This document shows, piece after piece, positions 6,683-15,365 of a stretch of 64,000 nucleotides of DNA (positions are counted from its first letter, which is position 1; every line of letters begins with the position of its first letter). The stretch is taken from contig JAQWWH010000016.1 in assembly GCA_029255105.1 (NCBI GenBank), forward strand, positions 62,001-126,000. Direction: 5' to 3'. The translations under genes and the position numbers were made by a program. The notes under the pieces were generated by a model that was not told where the DNA came from, made no database searches, and was given only the letters and a program-made list of their open reading frames with translations. Source of the stretch: Flavimaricola sp. GTDB lineage: Bacteria; Pseudomonadota; Alphaproteobacteria; Rhodobacterales; Rhodobacteraceae.

Positions 6683-9124
6683 ATGGCGGACTTTCCGACG
6701 CAGGCGCGTGTGGTGATCATCGGAGGTGGCGCTGTCGGCGTGTCGGCCCTGTATCATCTGGCCAAGGCCGGTTGGACCGATTGTGTCCTGCTGGAAAAGA
6801 ATGAACTGACCGCGGGCAGTACCTGGCATGCGGCGGGCAATTGTCCCTCATTCTCGACCTCCTGGGCGGTCATGAATATGCAGCGCTATTCCCTGTCGCT
6901 TTATCGTGGGCTGGCCAAAGAGGTCGATTATCCCATGAACTACCACGTCAGTGGATCCATCCGGCTGGGCCATTCCAAGGAACGCATGCAGGAATTCGAG
7001 CGCGCCCGGGGGATGGGTCTGTCGCAGGGCATGTCCCTTGAGATGATGCAGGTCGAGGACATCAAGGGCCGCTATCCGTTTATCGAGACCCACGACCTTG
7101 CCGGCGCGCTCTATGATCCGGATGATGGAGACATCGATCCCGCCCAGCTGACACAGGCCCTGGCCAAGGGTGCCCGCCAGATGGGGGCGCAGATCCTCCG
7201 CTTTACCCCTGCGACAGGTGTGAGCAAGGCTGGTGAGGACTGGATCGTTCATACCGAAAAGGGCGATATCCGCTGTGAAAAGGTCGTCAACGCGGCCGGC
7301 TACTACGCCCAGCGTGTTGGAGAATGGTTCAAGCCCTACGGCGGTCGCACGGTCCCCATGGCCGTGATGAGCCATCAGTTCTTTCTGACCGAACCGATTG
7401 CAGAGCTGGAGGCATGGACAGCCGAGAACGGCAAGTTGCCCCTGCTGCGTGACGTCGACAGTTCCTACTACCTGCGCCAGGAAAAGACCGGCTTCAACCT
7501 TGGTCCCTATGAGCGCAACTGCAAGGCCCATTGGGTTGATCCGTCGGACCCGATGCCTGAGGACTTTTCCTTTCAGCTGTATCCAGATGATCTGGAGCGG
7601 TTGGAGTGGTATATCGAGGACGCCATGGCCCGGGTGCCCTTGCTGGGCACCTCTGGCGTCAGCCGGGTGATCAACGGCCCCATTCCCTATGCCCCGGACG
7701 GCCTGCCCCTGCTTGGCCCGATGCCGGGTGTTCGCAATGCCTATGAAGCCTGCGTGTTTACCTTTGGCATCACTCAGGCGGGTGGCGCGGGCAAGGTGCT
7801 GGCCGAGTGGGTCACCGAGGGTCAGACCGAATGGGATATGTGGTCCTGCGACCCCCGCCGCTTTACCGATTATACCGATCCGGAATACTGCGTGGCCAAG
7901 GCGATAGAGGTCTATGGCCACGAATACGCCATGCATTTCCCCTGGCACCGCTGGCCCGCTGCGCCGAACCGCAGGAAGTCTTCGTTGCACGACCGACTTG
8001 AGGCAGCTGGAGCGCAGTTTGGCGCTTACAATGGTTGGGAACGGGCGAACTGGTTTGCAAAGCCCGGCGACGATACGTCCGAAACGACCACCCAGACCTG
8101 GGAGCGGGCGGGCCCGTGGGAGCCTCGTATCCGTGCCGAGGCCGAGGCGGTGCGCGAGCACTGCGGTGTCCTGGCGATCTCGGGCTTTTCCCGGTTCGAA
8201 GTTGAGGGGCCGGGCGCGCGGGCCTTTGTCGATAGCCTGACCTCGGGCAGGTTACCAAAGGAGGGCCGGGTGGGCCTTGGGTATTTCCCAGACGCCCGGG
8301 GCCGCATCGTGACCGAGATGTCGGTGATCGTGAAAGGTGACGATCATGTTGGATTGATCACCGCCGGGACGGCGCAGTGGCACGACAGCGAGCACCTGTG
8401 GCGTCAGGCCCCGGAGGGGATCACCGTCACCGACCATTCCGACGAGATGGAGTGCCTTTTGGTAACGGGGCCGAAAGCACGTGATATCCTTGGCCCCCTG
8501 GCGGATGCTGATCTGAGCCTGCCCTGGTTGTCGGTCCAGACCGGCTGCACTCTGGCCGACCGTCCCTGCACCCTGTTGCGGGTCTCCTTTGCCGGGGAAC
8601 TGGGCTGGGAGGTGCATTGCCCGATCGGTGACGCCCCTGCGATCTGGGACGCGGTCACCCAAGCCGGGGCGACGCCCTTTGGTATGTTCGCGCTTAATTC
8701 CCTGCGGGTCGAGAAGGGGTACCGCGCCTGGAAAGGCGATCTGTCGACGGATTACACCCTGTTGGAAGGCGGGCTGGACCGCTTTGTCGACTGGTCGAAG
8801 CCCTTTGTGGGAAAGGCTGCCCTTGAGGCCGAAAAACAGCAGGGCGTGAAGAAGCGGTTCACCCTGTTGACCCTGGACACCCCGGGTGCCGCCGATGCCC
8901 CCTATATGTCCACGGTTTGGCAGGATGGCGCGCTCGTCGGCGAGACGACGAGTGGGGCCTGGGGGTACCGGACCGGGCAATCGGTTGCCCTGGCGATGTT
9001 GCGCCCGGATCTTTGCGCCAAGGGAACCAAGGTAGAGGTGGAGATATTCGGGGAACGTTTCCTGGCCACGGTCCAGGGCGACGCGCCGCTATGGGATCCG
9101 CAGAATGACCGGCTTCGGGCTTAG
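6683..9124 (+). CDS. FAD-dependent demethylating oxidoreductase with GcvT-like domain (dimethylglycine/sarcosine dehydrogenase family), paralogue 1
   Basis: 813 residues. N-terminal Rossmann FAD site 'VVIIGGGAVGVSALYHLAKAGW'. 'GSTWHAAG' places His49 at the position that carries covalent FAD in dimethylglycine dehydrogenases. A DAO fold runs to about residue 380, then an FAO_M-type linker domain. From about residue 440 to the C-terminus there is an aminomethyltransferase (GcvT) module ('RFEVEGPGARAFVDSLTSG', 'SFAGELGWEVHCP', 'LRVEKGYRAWKGDLSTDYT'). The family oxidatively removes N-methyl groups and passes the carbon to tetrahydrofolate. AAAGGGAGA precedes the ATG. A substrate cannot be named from the sequence alone. 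Confidence 0.85.
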   Translation: MADFPTQARVVIIGGGAVGVSALYHLAKAGWTDCVLLEKNELTAGSTWHAAGNCPSFSTSWAVMNMQRYSLSLYRGLAKEVDYPMNYHVSGSIRLGHSKERMQEFERARGMGLSQGMSLEMMQVEDIKGRYPFIETHDLAGALYDPDDGDIDPAQLTQALAKGARQMGAQILRFTPATGVSKAGEDWIVHTEKGDIRCEKVVNAAGYYAQRVGEWFKPYGGRTVPMAVMSHQFFLTEPIAELEAWTAENGKLPLLRDVDSSYYLRQEKTGFNLGPYERNCKAHWVDPSDPMPEDFSFQLYPDDLERLEWYIEDAMARVPLLGTSGVSRVINGPIPYAPDGLPLLGPMPGVRNAYEACVFTFGITQAGGAGKVLAEWVTEGQTEWDMWSCDPRRFTDYTDPEYCVAKAIEVYGHEYAMHFPWHRWPAAPNRRKSSLHDRLEAAGAQFGAYNGWERANWFAKPGDDTSETTTQTWERAGPWEPRIRAEAEAVREHCGVLAISGFSRFEVEGPGARAFVDSLTSGRLPKEGRVGLGYFPDARGRIVTEMSVIVKGDDHVGLITAGTAQWHDSEHLWRQAPEGITVTDHSDEMECLLVTGPKARDILGPLADADLSLPWLSVQTGCTLADRPCTLLRVSFAGELGWEVHCPIGDAPAIWDAVTQAGATPFGMFALNSLRVEKGYRAWKGDLSTDYTLLEGGLDRFVDWSKPFVGKAALEAEKQQGVKKRFTLLTLDTPGAADAPYMSTVWQDGALVGETTSGAWGYRTGQSVALAMLRPDLCAKGTKVEVEIFGERFLATVQGDAPLWDPQNDRLRA

Positions 9125-9180
9125 GGGGCTTTGCCCCCGGCCTTCGGCCTCCCCCAGAATATTTATGGCAAGAAAAAACG
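9124..9180 (+). repeat. Hairpins plus dispersed repeat, copy 3
   Basis: GGGGGC-TTT-GCCCCC and GGCC-TTC-GGCC form adjacent hairpins directly behind the first oxidoreductase stop. They are followed by CCCCCAGAATATTTATGGCAAGAAAAAACG, which fits the dispersed repeat (GC hairpin, then ATATTT, then AAGAA). It probably attenuates or terminates between the two paralogues. Confidence 0.6.
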
Positions 9181-9290
9181 ATCTTCGGGATGCCGCCGTG
9201 CCCTGTGCAGGCCCTTCCGTTCCTTGAAACCCGTCCCGGGGCGGCTGTGATTATCGCCGTTCACCCGCCCGAATCCGGAGAGAGAAATCC

Positions 9291-11732
9291 ATGACACTGC
9301 CCACTCATGCCCGTGTCGTCATCATCGGTGGCGGGATCGTCGGTTGTTCGGTTGCCTATCATCTGGCCCGGCAAGGCTGGAGCGATGTCGTCCTTCTGGA
9401 ACGCAAGGCCCTGACATCGGGCACCACCTGGCATGCGGCTGGACTGATTGCGCAGTTGCGCAGCACGGCCAACATGACCCGTCTGGCAAAGTATTCTCAG
9501 GAGTTGTACGGCGGCCTTGAGGCCGAGACCGGCCTCGCCACGGGGTTCCGCCGCGTCGGTTCTATCACCGTGGCCCTGACGGCGGAACGGTTGGAGGAGA
9601 TCACCCGCCTTGCTGCCATGGCCCGAGCCTTTGGCGTAGAGGTTGACGAGATCACGACCCGCGAAGTGGGAGAGCGCTATCCGCATCTGAACCTTCAGGG
9701 TGTCACGGGCGGGGTCTATCTGCCCAAAGACGGTCAAGGCGATCCTGGCAACATCGCCCTCGCCCTTGCCAAGGGCGCCCGCATGCGCGGCGCGGTCATT
9801 GCGGAACGAACCCGGGTCACCGAAGTCCTGAAGACCGGCCGCCGTGTGACCGGCGTCCGCTGGGACACCGGCACCGAGCAGGGCGAGATTGCCTGCGATA
9901 TGGTCGTCAACTGTGCAGGTATGTGGGGCCGCGAGGTCGGTTTGATGGCGGGCGTCAATGTCCCCCTGCAGGCCTGCGAGCATTTCTACATCGTGTCCGA
10001 GCCGGTTGCCGGGCTGGAGCAGCTGCCCGTTCTTCGGGTGCCCGACGAATGTGCCTACTACAAGGTCGAGGCGGGAAAGATGATGCTGGGTGCCTTTGAA
10101 CCTGTGGCCAAGCCCTGGGGCCTGTCGGGCATTTCGGAGGATTTCGAGTTCGACCAGCTTCCGGAGGATTTCGACCACTTTGAACCGGTGCTGGAGGCGG
10201 CCGTGTCCCGCATGCCGATGCTGGCTGAAGCTGGCATCCATACCTTCTTTAACGGTCCGGAGAGTTTTACCCCGGACAACGCCTACCATCTGGGACTTGC
10301 CCCGCAGATGGACAACGTCTGGGTGGCCGCTGGCTTCAACTCTATCGGCATCCAGTCCGCAGGGGGGGCGGGGATGGCCCTGGCCGCCTGGATGGACACG
10401 GGCGAGAAGCCCTTTGATCTGGGGGACGTCAATGTCGCCCGTATGCAACCTTTCCAGGGCAACCGCCGGTACCTCAAGGATAGGGCGACCGAGGCGCTGG
10501 GCCTGCTTTATGCGGATCACTTTCCCTATCGCCAGAAGGCGACGGCCCGGGGCGTCCGCCGCACGCCTTTCCATGCCCAGCTTGATGCACGGGGCGCCGT
10601 CTTCGGCGAGATTGCGGGCTGGGAGAGGGCGAACTGGTTCGCCAGACCCGATCAGGAGCGGGTCTATCGCTATTCCTGGAAGCGCCAGACCTTCTTTGAC
10701 AATGTTGCGGCAGAGCTTGCCGCTGTCCGGTCGGGCGTTGGCCTTTACGATATGTCCTCGTTTGGCAAGTTGCGTGTTGAGGGTCGCGATGCAGAGGCTT
10801 TCCTCAACCGGGTCTGCGGGGCGGATCTGTCGGTTCCGGTGGGCAAGATTGTCTATGCCCAGTTCCTGAACCGAACCGGGGGCATCGAAGCCGACGTCAC
10901 CGTGACCCGCCTGTCCGAGACCGCCTATCTTGTCGTCACACCTGCTGCGACCCGGCTGGCGGATGAGACATGGATGCGTCGCCACCTGGGCGAAGCCCAT
11001 GTGGTCATCACCGATGTGACAGCGGGCGAAGGCGTGCTGGCAATCATGGGACCGAAGGCGCGGGACGTGTTGCAGGCTGTGTCGCCAAATGACTTTTCAA
11101 ACGCGGCCAATCCCTTTGGTACTGCCCAAGACATCGAACTGGGCTACGGCCTTGCCCGAGTCCACCGGGTCAGTTACGTCGGCGAGCTGGGCTGGGAGGT
11201 CTATGTCAGTGCCGATATGGCGGTTCACGCCTTTGACACGCTTTGGGAGGCGGGTCAGGCCCATGGGCTAACCCTTTGCGGCATGCACATGATGGATTGC
11301 GCCCGAAGCGAGAAGGCGTTTCGCCATTTTGGCCACGATATTACCAGCGAAGACCATGTCCTAGAGGCGGGTCTGGGATTTGCAGTGTCAAAGACCAAGG
11401 CGGATTACATCGGGCGCGACGCGGTCGAGCGCAAGCGCGAGGCCGGACTGGACCGCAGGTTGGTGCAGTTCATGCTGCAGGATCCCGAGCCGTTGCTGTA
11501 TCACAACGAACCCATCCTGCGGGATGGCCAGATCGTCGGCCATCTGACCTCGGGGGCCTACGGTCATCACCTTGGGGGCGCTGTTGGCTTGGGCTATGTC
11601 CCATGCAAAGGGCAGTCTGCGACAGATGTTCTGGCCAGCGACTACGAGATCGACGTTGCTGGTCGGCGGGTGAAGGCGACTGCGTCGCTAAAGCCGCTCT
11701 ACGATCCCAAGGGCGACCGCGTGCGCATGTAA
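9291..11732 (+). CDS. FAD-dependent demethylating oxidoreductase with GcvT-like domain (dimethylglycine/sarcosine dehydrogenase family), paralogue 2
   Basis: Second 813-residue enzyme of the same architecture. FAD site 'VVIIGGGIVGCSVAYHLARQGW'; His48 in 'GTTWHAAGLIAQLRST' is the expected flavinylation site and matches dimethylglycine dehydrogenase more closely than paralogue 1. 'AAGFNSIGIQSAGGAGMALA' closes the DAO domain. The C-terminal GcvT module has 'MSSFGKLRVEGRDAEAFLNRV', 'YVGELGWEVYVSADMA' and 'DCARSEKAFRHFGHDI'. GAGAGAAATCC precedes the ATG. A 166-base spacer with hairpins separates it from paralogue 1. Internal sequences diverge well beyond a recent duplication, so different substrates (for example sarcosine versus dimethylglycine) are plausible. 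Confidence 0.87.
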   Translation: MTLPTHARVVIIGGGIVGCSVAYHLARQGWSDVVLLERKALTSGTTWHAAGLIAQLRSTANMTRLAKYSQELYGGLEAETGLATGFRRVGSITVALTAERLEEITRLAAMARAFGVEVDEITTREVGERYPHLNLQGVTGGVYLPKDGQGDPGNIALALAKGARMRGAVIAERTRVTEVLKTGRRVTGVRWDTGTEQGEIACDMVVNCAGMWGREVGLMAGVNVPLQACEHFYIVSEPVAGLEQLPVLRVPDECAYYKVEAGKMMLGAFEPVAKPWGLSGISEDFEFDQLPEDFDHFEPVLEAAVSRMPMLAEAGIHTFFNGPESFTPDNAYHLGLAPQMDNVWVAAGFNSIGIQSAGGAGMALAAWMDTGEKPFDLGDVNVARMQPFQGNRRYLKDRATEALGLLYADHFPYRQKATARGVRRTPFHAQLDARGAVFGEIAGWERANWFARPDQERVYRYSWKRQTFFDNVAAELAAVRSGVGLYDMSSFGKLRVEGRDAEAFLNRVCGADLSVPVGKIVYAQFLNRTGGIEADVTVTRLSETAYLVVTPAATRLADETWMRRHLGEAHVVITDVTAGEGVLAIMGPKARDVLQAVSPNDFSNAANPFGTAQDIELGYGLARVHRVSYVGELGWEVYVSADMAVHAFDTLWEAGQAHGLTLCGMHMMDCARSEKAFRHFGHDITSEDHVLEAGLGFAVSKTKADYIGRDAVERKREAGLDRRLVQFMLQDPEPLLYHNEPILRDGQIVGHLTSGAYGHHLGGAVGLGYVPCKGQSATDVLASDYEIDVAGRRVKATASLKPLYDPKGDRVRM

Positions 11733-11826
11733 GGCGGGTCCTGACCCGCCAGCAGTCCCGGGGGGTGGGTTGAAACCCACCTTACCCTGTGGTGTGAGGG
11801 GCGGTAAGGTGGGTCCCCGACCCACC
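11733..11826. repeat. Cluster of palindromic hairpins with competing 12-bp inverted repeat
   Basis: Hairpin A: GGCGGGT / ACCCGCC (11733-11750). Hairpin B: GGTGGGT / ACCCACC (11764-11781). Hairpin C: GGTGGGTC / GACCCACC (11808-11826). ACCCACCTTACC (11775-11786) is a perfect 12-bp complement of GGTAAGGTGGGT (11803-11814), so pairing these arms would dissolve B and C. It fills the gap between the second flavoenzyme and the pseudouridine synthase gene. No T-run follows. Confidence 0.7.
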
Positions 11827-11846
11827 GCCCTTTCCAGGAGCCTCCC

Positions 11847-12494
11847 TTGGACGCCGTCTACGCCCCGCCTCAGGACCCGCTTGTCATCCTGCACCATGAT
11901 CACGAAGTGATCTTGGTCGACAAGCCGGCGGGCCTGTTGTCAGTGCCGGGCAAGGGGCCTGAGCTGGCCGATTGCCTCATATCCCGGCTGCAAGCGGTGT
12001 TTCCCGATGCTCTTCTGGTGCACCGGCTGGACCGGGACACGTCGGGCGTCATGATCTTTGCCCTGACCCCTCATGCCCAGCGCCACCTGGGTCTGCAGTT
12101 CGAGAAACGCTACACCAAGAAGACCTATATCGCCCGGGTCTGGGGCAGGCTGGCGGAAAATACGGGTACCGTCGATTTGCCCCTTAACGTGGACTGGCCG
12201 AACCGCCCCCGTCAGATGGTTGACCATGAGAACGGGCGTCAGGCCATCACCGACTGGCGCCTTGTCCGGGCAAGCGATACGGAAAGCCGGGTCCGTCTGA
12301 TGCCCCGGACCGGGCGGTCCCACCAGTTGCGTGTACACATGCTGGAGATCGGCCACCCCATTCTGGGGGACCCGTTCTACGCGACGGGCCCGGCTCGGGA
12401 GTTCCCCCGCCTCATGCTGCATTCCGAAACACTCCAGTTTCGGCACCCCGACGGGGGCAAGGGGACCCGGGTCACGGCACCCTGTCCGTTTTGA
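11847..12494 (+). CDS. RluA-family RNA pseudouridine synthase
   Basis: Converts specific uridines in rRNA or tRNA to pseudouridine. The 215-residue product has only the catalytic domain; the S4 domain of RluC/RluD is missing, as in RluA. The catalytic motif 'HRLDRDTSGVMIFA' holds the nucleophilic Asp, and 'TGRSHQLRVHMLEIGHPILGDPFY' is the second conserved block. The start is TTG, chosen because AGGAG lies 8 bases upstream; no ATG fits the domain start. It is downstream of a hairpin-rich spacer and probably transcribed separately from the flavoenzymes. The target RNA position is unknown. Confidence 0.88.
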   Translation: MDAVYAPPQDPLVILHHDHEVILVDKPAGLLSVPGKGPELADCLISRLQAVFPDALLVHRLDRDTSGVMIFALTPHAQRHLGLQFEKRYTKKTYIARVWGRLAENTGTVDLPLNVDWPNRPRQMVDHENGRQAITDWRLVRASDTESRVRLMPRTGRSHQLRVHMLEIGHPILGDPFYATGPAREFPRLMLHSETLQFRHPDGGKGTRVTAPCPF

Positions 12495-12602
12495 GACAGT
12501 CCTCGTTAAGGCTGGCCGTTTTGAGTTAGGCCGCCGTCCCAGACCCTATCTTGACAGCCCCAGCCGGGCGGCGCAGTGAAACGGCGAACATAGGATAACG
12601 AA

Positions 12603-13370
12603 TTGAGCGGCTTTGTATTCTCCGACCCCGGATCGCTTCTGGCCGCTGTTCTGGCGGTCACGCTTGTTGGTCTGTCCAAAGGTGGACTTGGCGGGGCGAT
12701 GTCCCTTTTGGGGATGGGGGTGATGTCACTTGTCATTTCGCCGGTGCAGGCCGCCGGCATTCTGCTGCCCATTCTGATCATCATGGATGTCGTCAGCCTG
12801 TGGTCGTGGTGGGGCAAATGGGATCTGCGCACCATGCGCATCATGTTACCCGGTGCTCTTCTGGGGATCGGGATCGGCTGGCTGACCGCCGCGATGGTAT
12901 CGGACGGTGCCGTCCGCCTGATCGTCGGTGTGATTGCGCTGGTTTTCGTCGCGCGCTGGGCGCTTAGTTCGTCGGCCAGCCGCAACGTGGCGCACCCTCA
13001 CCGACCTGGCCTTGCCCTATTTTGGAGCACGATTTCGGGCTATACCAGTTTTGTCGCCCATGCGGGTGGCCCGCCCTACCAGATCTACACCATGCCGCTT
13101 CGCATGGCTCCGGTCGTCTTCACATCGACCAGCGTGGCGGTCTTCGCCATCGTCAACGTCGTCAAGCTCGTCCCTTATGCCGCTCTGGGCCAATTTGATA
13201 CCGGCAACCTTGTGACCTCTGCCGTGCTGATGCCCTTGGCCGCCGTGTCGACCCTCATCGGGGCGGCCATCGTCCGCCGGATCAAGGCAGAGGTGTTCTA
13301 TCCTATCATGTACGCGATGATCCTTGTCGTCTCTCTCAAGCTGATCTGGGATGGCATCTGGGCCCTTTGA
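12603..13370 (+). CDS. Sulfite exporter TauE/SafE family membrane protein
   Basis: 255-residue polytopic inner-membrane protein of the TauE/SafE (DUF81) family, about eight predicted membrane segments. 'GLSKGGLGGAMSLLGMGVMSL' near residue 22 is the first family motif. The second repeat has 'SGYTSFVAHAGGPPYQIYTMPL', also characteristic. Members export organosulfur compounds, sulfite or other small anions, but substrates differ widely. The start is TTG with AGGA 8 bases upstream; no ATG precedes the first membrane segment. It stands 108 bases after the pseudouridine synthase gene, with no obvious partner genes. Confidence 0.87.
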   Translation: MSGFVFSDPGSLLAAVLAVTLVGLSKGGLGGAMSLLGMGVMSLVISPVQAAGILLPILIIMDVVSLWSWWGKWDLRTMRIMLPGALLGIGIGWLTAAMVSDGAVRLIVGVIALVFVARWALSSSASRNVAHPHRPGLALFWSTISGYTSFVAHAGGPPYQIYTMPLRMAPVVFTSTSVAVFAIVNVVKLVPYAALGQFDTGNLVTSAVLMPLAAVSTLIGAAIVRRIKAEVFYPIMYAMILVVSLKLIWDGIWAL

Positions 13371-13457
13371 TCTGGCATGTTTGCGCTATCGGTTTTCGTT
13401 GCGCCGTCTTGAATGCAGGCTATGGTGCCTCCCAGAATCCAGTTCGGGAGGTCGGCC

Positions 13458-14243
13458 ATGACAGTGCGTGCAGTTGTTTGGGGTGAAAACATCCATGAAC
13501 GCGAAAACAAGGTTGTTGCCGCGGCCTATCCCGACGGAATGCACCATGCGATTGCCGCCGGTCTGAATGTCGACCCCGGCATCACGGCCACCACCGCCAC
13601 TCTGCAAGAGCCTGATCACGGGCTGCCCGAATCCCGGCTTGCGCAGACCGATGTTCTGCTTTGGTGGGCGCATGCCGCCCACGGCGCGGTAGATGACGCA
13701 GTGGTTGAGCGCGTGGTCGAGCATGTCTGGTCCGGCATGGGCCTGATCTGCCTGCACTCTTCGCATTTCGCCAAGGTCTTCAAACGCCTGATGGGCACCC
13801 CCTGTAACCTCACCTGGCGCGAAGCGGGTGAGCGGGAGCGGCTTTGGGTCACCTCCCGCAATCATCCGATCACCCGTGGTCTGCCCGATCACTTCGAACT
13901 GGAAAACGAAGAGATGTATGGTGAGCCTTTTGGCGTGCCGGACCCGCTTGAAACGGTCTTTCTCAGTTGGTTCCAGGGGGGCGAGGCGTTCCGCTCCGGT
14001 CTGACCTGGCGGCGGGGGGCCGGAAATGTGTTTTACTTCCGCCCCGGTCACGAAACCTACCCAACCTACTACGATCCCAACATCCAGTTGATCCTGCGCA
14101 ATGCGGTCCATTGGGCCCACAACCCTGCACCCCGTCTGACGGGGGTGACCGATGCGCCCAACGTCCCGGTTGAAGTAGCGCTAGAGCCGATAGAGGCGCG
14201 CGGTCCAAAGCTGCACGCCGATGGTGAGGACGGCTTCAGATGA
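13458..14243 (+). CDS. ThuA domain-containing protein
   Basis: 261-residue protein of the ThuA-like (class I glutamine amidotransferase-like fold) family, found in sugar-utilisation operons. '[21 protein letters not shown]' and '[21 protein letters not shown]' are typical. The ATG at 13458 follows GGGAGG by 7 bases; a longer frame starting at 13413 lacks this. Its stop codon overlaps the ATG of the Gfo/Idh/MocA gene (ATGA), so the two are translationally coupled and probably act on the same sugar or polyol derivative. Enzymatic activity of ThuA proteins is not well defined. Confidence 0.85.
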   Translation: MTVRAVVWGENIHERENKVVAAAYPDGMHHAIAAGLNVDPGITATTATLQEPDHGLPESRLAQTDVLLWWAHAAHGAVDDAVVERVVEHVWSGMGLICLHSSHFAKVFKRLMGTPCNLTWREAGERERLWVTSRNHPITRGLPDHFELENEEMYGEPFGVPDPLETVFLSWFQGGEAFRSGLTWRRGAGNVFYFRPGHETYPTYYDPNIQLILRNAVHWAHNPAPRLTGVTDAPNVPVEVALEPIEARGPKLHADGEDGFR

Positions 14244-15304
14244 TGCCGGTCCGTGTCCTGATCCTAGGAACCGGCGGCATGGCCAATTCCCATGCCGAGG
14301 CTTACGCCGCCATACCTGGTGTTACTGTCGTTGCCGGGGTCGACACCGATCCTGATCGGCTTGCCGAGTTTCAGGTCCGGCATGATGTTGAACGCGGGTT
14401 TGCCTCTGTTGCGGAGGCGCTGGAATGGGGCGCGTTCGATGCCGTCTCCAACGTGACCCCTGATCCTGTTCACTTCCCCACCACTCTTCCGTTGCTACAG
14501 GCGGGCAAGCATGTCCTGTGTGAAAAGCCTTTGGCCGTGAATGCGGCGGATGCGGATGAAATGACACTCGCGGCCAAGGCTGCCGGTGTCGTGAATATGG
14601 TGAACCTATCTTATCGAAATGTGCCCGCCCTTGGTCAGGCCGCGGCGATGGTGGCTGCAGGCGATCTGGGCGAAATCCGGCATTTTGAGGCAGCCTATCT
14701 GCAAAGCTGGCTGACCCAGCCCGCCTGGGGCGAATGGTCGGAGGAGGCCAAATGGCTTTGGCGATTGTCCACACAGCATGGATCTCTGGGCGTGTTGGGG
14801 GATGTGGGTGTGCATATCCTGGACTTTGCCACCTTTGCCGCCGGTCTTGATGTCACGGACGTTTCTTGCCGTCTGACGACGTTTCACAAAGCGCCAGGAG
14901 ACCGGATTGGCGACTATGTTCTGGACGCCAATGACAGTTTCGCCATGCACCTGTCGCTCGAGAATGGGGCGACCGGCGTTGTGCATGCCAGCCGGATGGC
15001 ATCGGGTCACATCAACGACCTGTCGCTGCGTCTTTTCGGCACCAAAGGTGGCCTCGATGTCAGGTTCGAAAACGGACAAAGCAAGCTGCGCGCCTGTCTG
15101 GAGCCTGACCTTCAGTCGGGGATCTGGCATGATGTTCCGACGCCTGCCGTTCTGACGAATTACGAACGCTTTATCGCGGCGATCCGGTCTGGTGATGAAG
15201 TGCGTCCGGATTTTGCGCGGGGGGCGACTTTGCAACGGGTGCTGGACCTCGCAGTCGAATCCGACGCGAAAGGGTGTGTCAGTCTGCAGGTCAGGAACGA
15301 CTGA
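14240..15304 (+). CDS. Gfo/Idh/MocA family NAD(P)-dependent oxidoreductase
   Basis: 354 residues. An N-terminal Rossmann nucleotide-binding fold '[22 protein letters not shown]' is followed by '[18 protein letters not shown]', where the EKP lysine is the usual catalytic residue. The C-terminal alpha/beta substrate domain includes '[19 protein letters not shown]', carrying the conserved D-x-G-x-H segment. Family members oxidise or reduce sugars, inositols and related polyols in the cytoplasm. It overlaps the ThuA gene by four bases (ATGA), the pairing seen in many carbohydrate catabolic operons. The specific substrate cannot be told. Confidence 0.88.
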   Translation: MMPVRVLILGTGGMANSHAEAYAAIPGVTVVAGVDTDPDRLAEFQVRHDVERGFASVAEALEWGAFDAVSNVTPDPVHFPTTLPLLQAGKHVLCEKPLAVNAADADEMTLAAKAAGVVNMVNLSYRNVPALGQAAAMVAAGDLGEIRHFEAAYLQSWLTQPAWGEWSEEAKWLWRLSTQHGSLGVLGDVGVHILDFATFAAGLDVTDVSCRLTTFHKAPGDRIGDYVLDANDSFAMHLSLENGATGVVHASRMASGHINDLSLRLFGTKGGLDVRFENGQSKLRACLEPDLQSGIWHDVPTPAVLTNYERFIAAIRSGDEVRPDFARGATLQRVLDLAVESDAKGCVSLQVRND

Positions 15305-15365
15305 CCCTTGCCAAATCGCGCCACTGTTGGGCAGTATGAGTTGTTACTGGGTGAAGTGAGCGGTT

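Noticed and set aside
6848..8161. 437-codon open frame on the minus strand
   Set aside because: Shadow of the first flavoenzyme; no homology.
9261..11000. 579-codon open frame on the minus strand
   Set aside because: Antisense to the second flavoenzyme; high GC keeps the frame open, and the translation has no recognisable domain.
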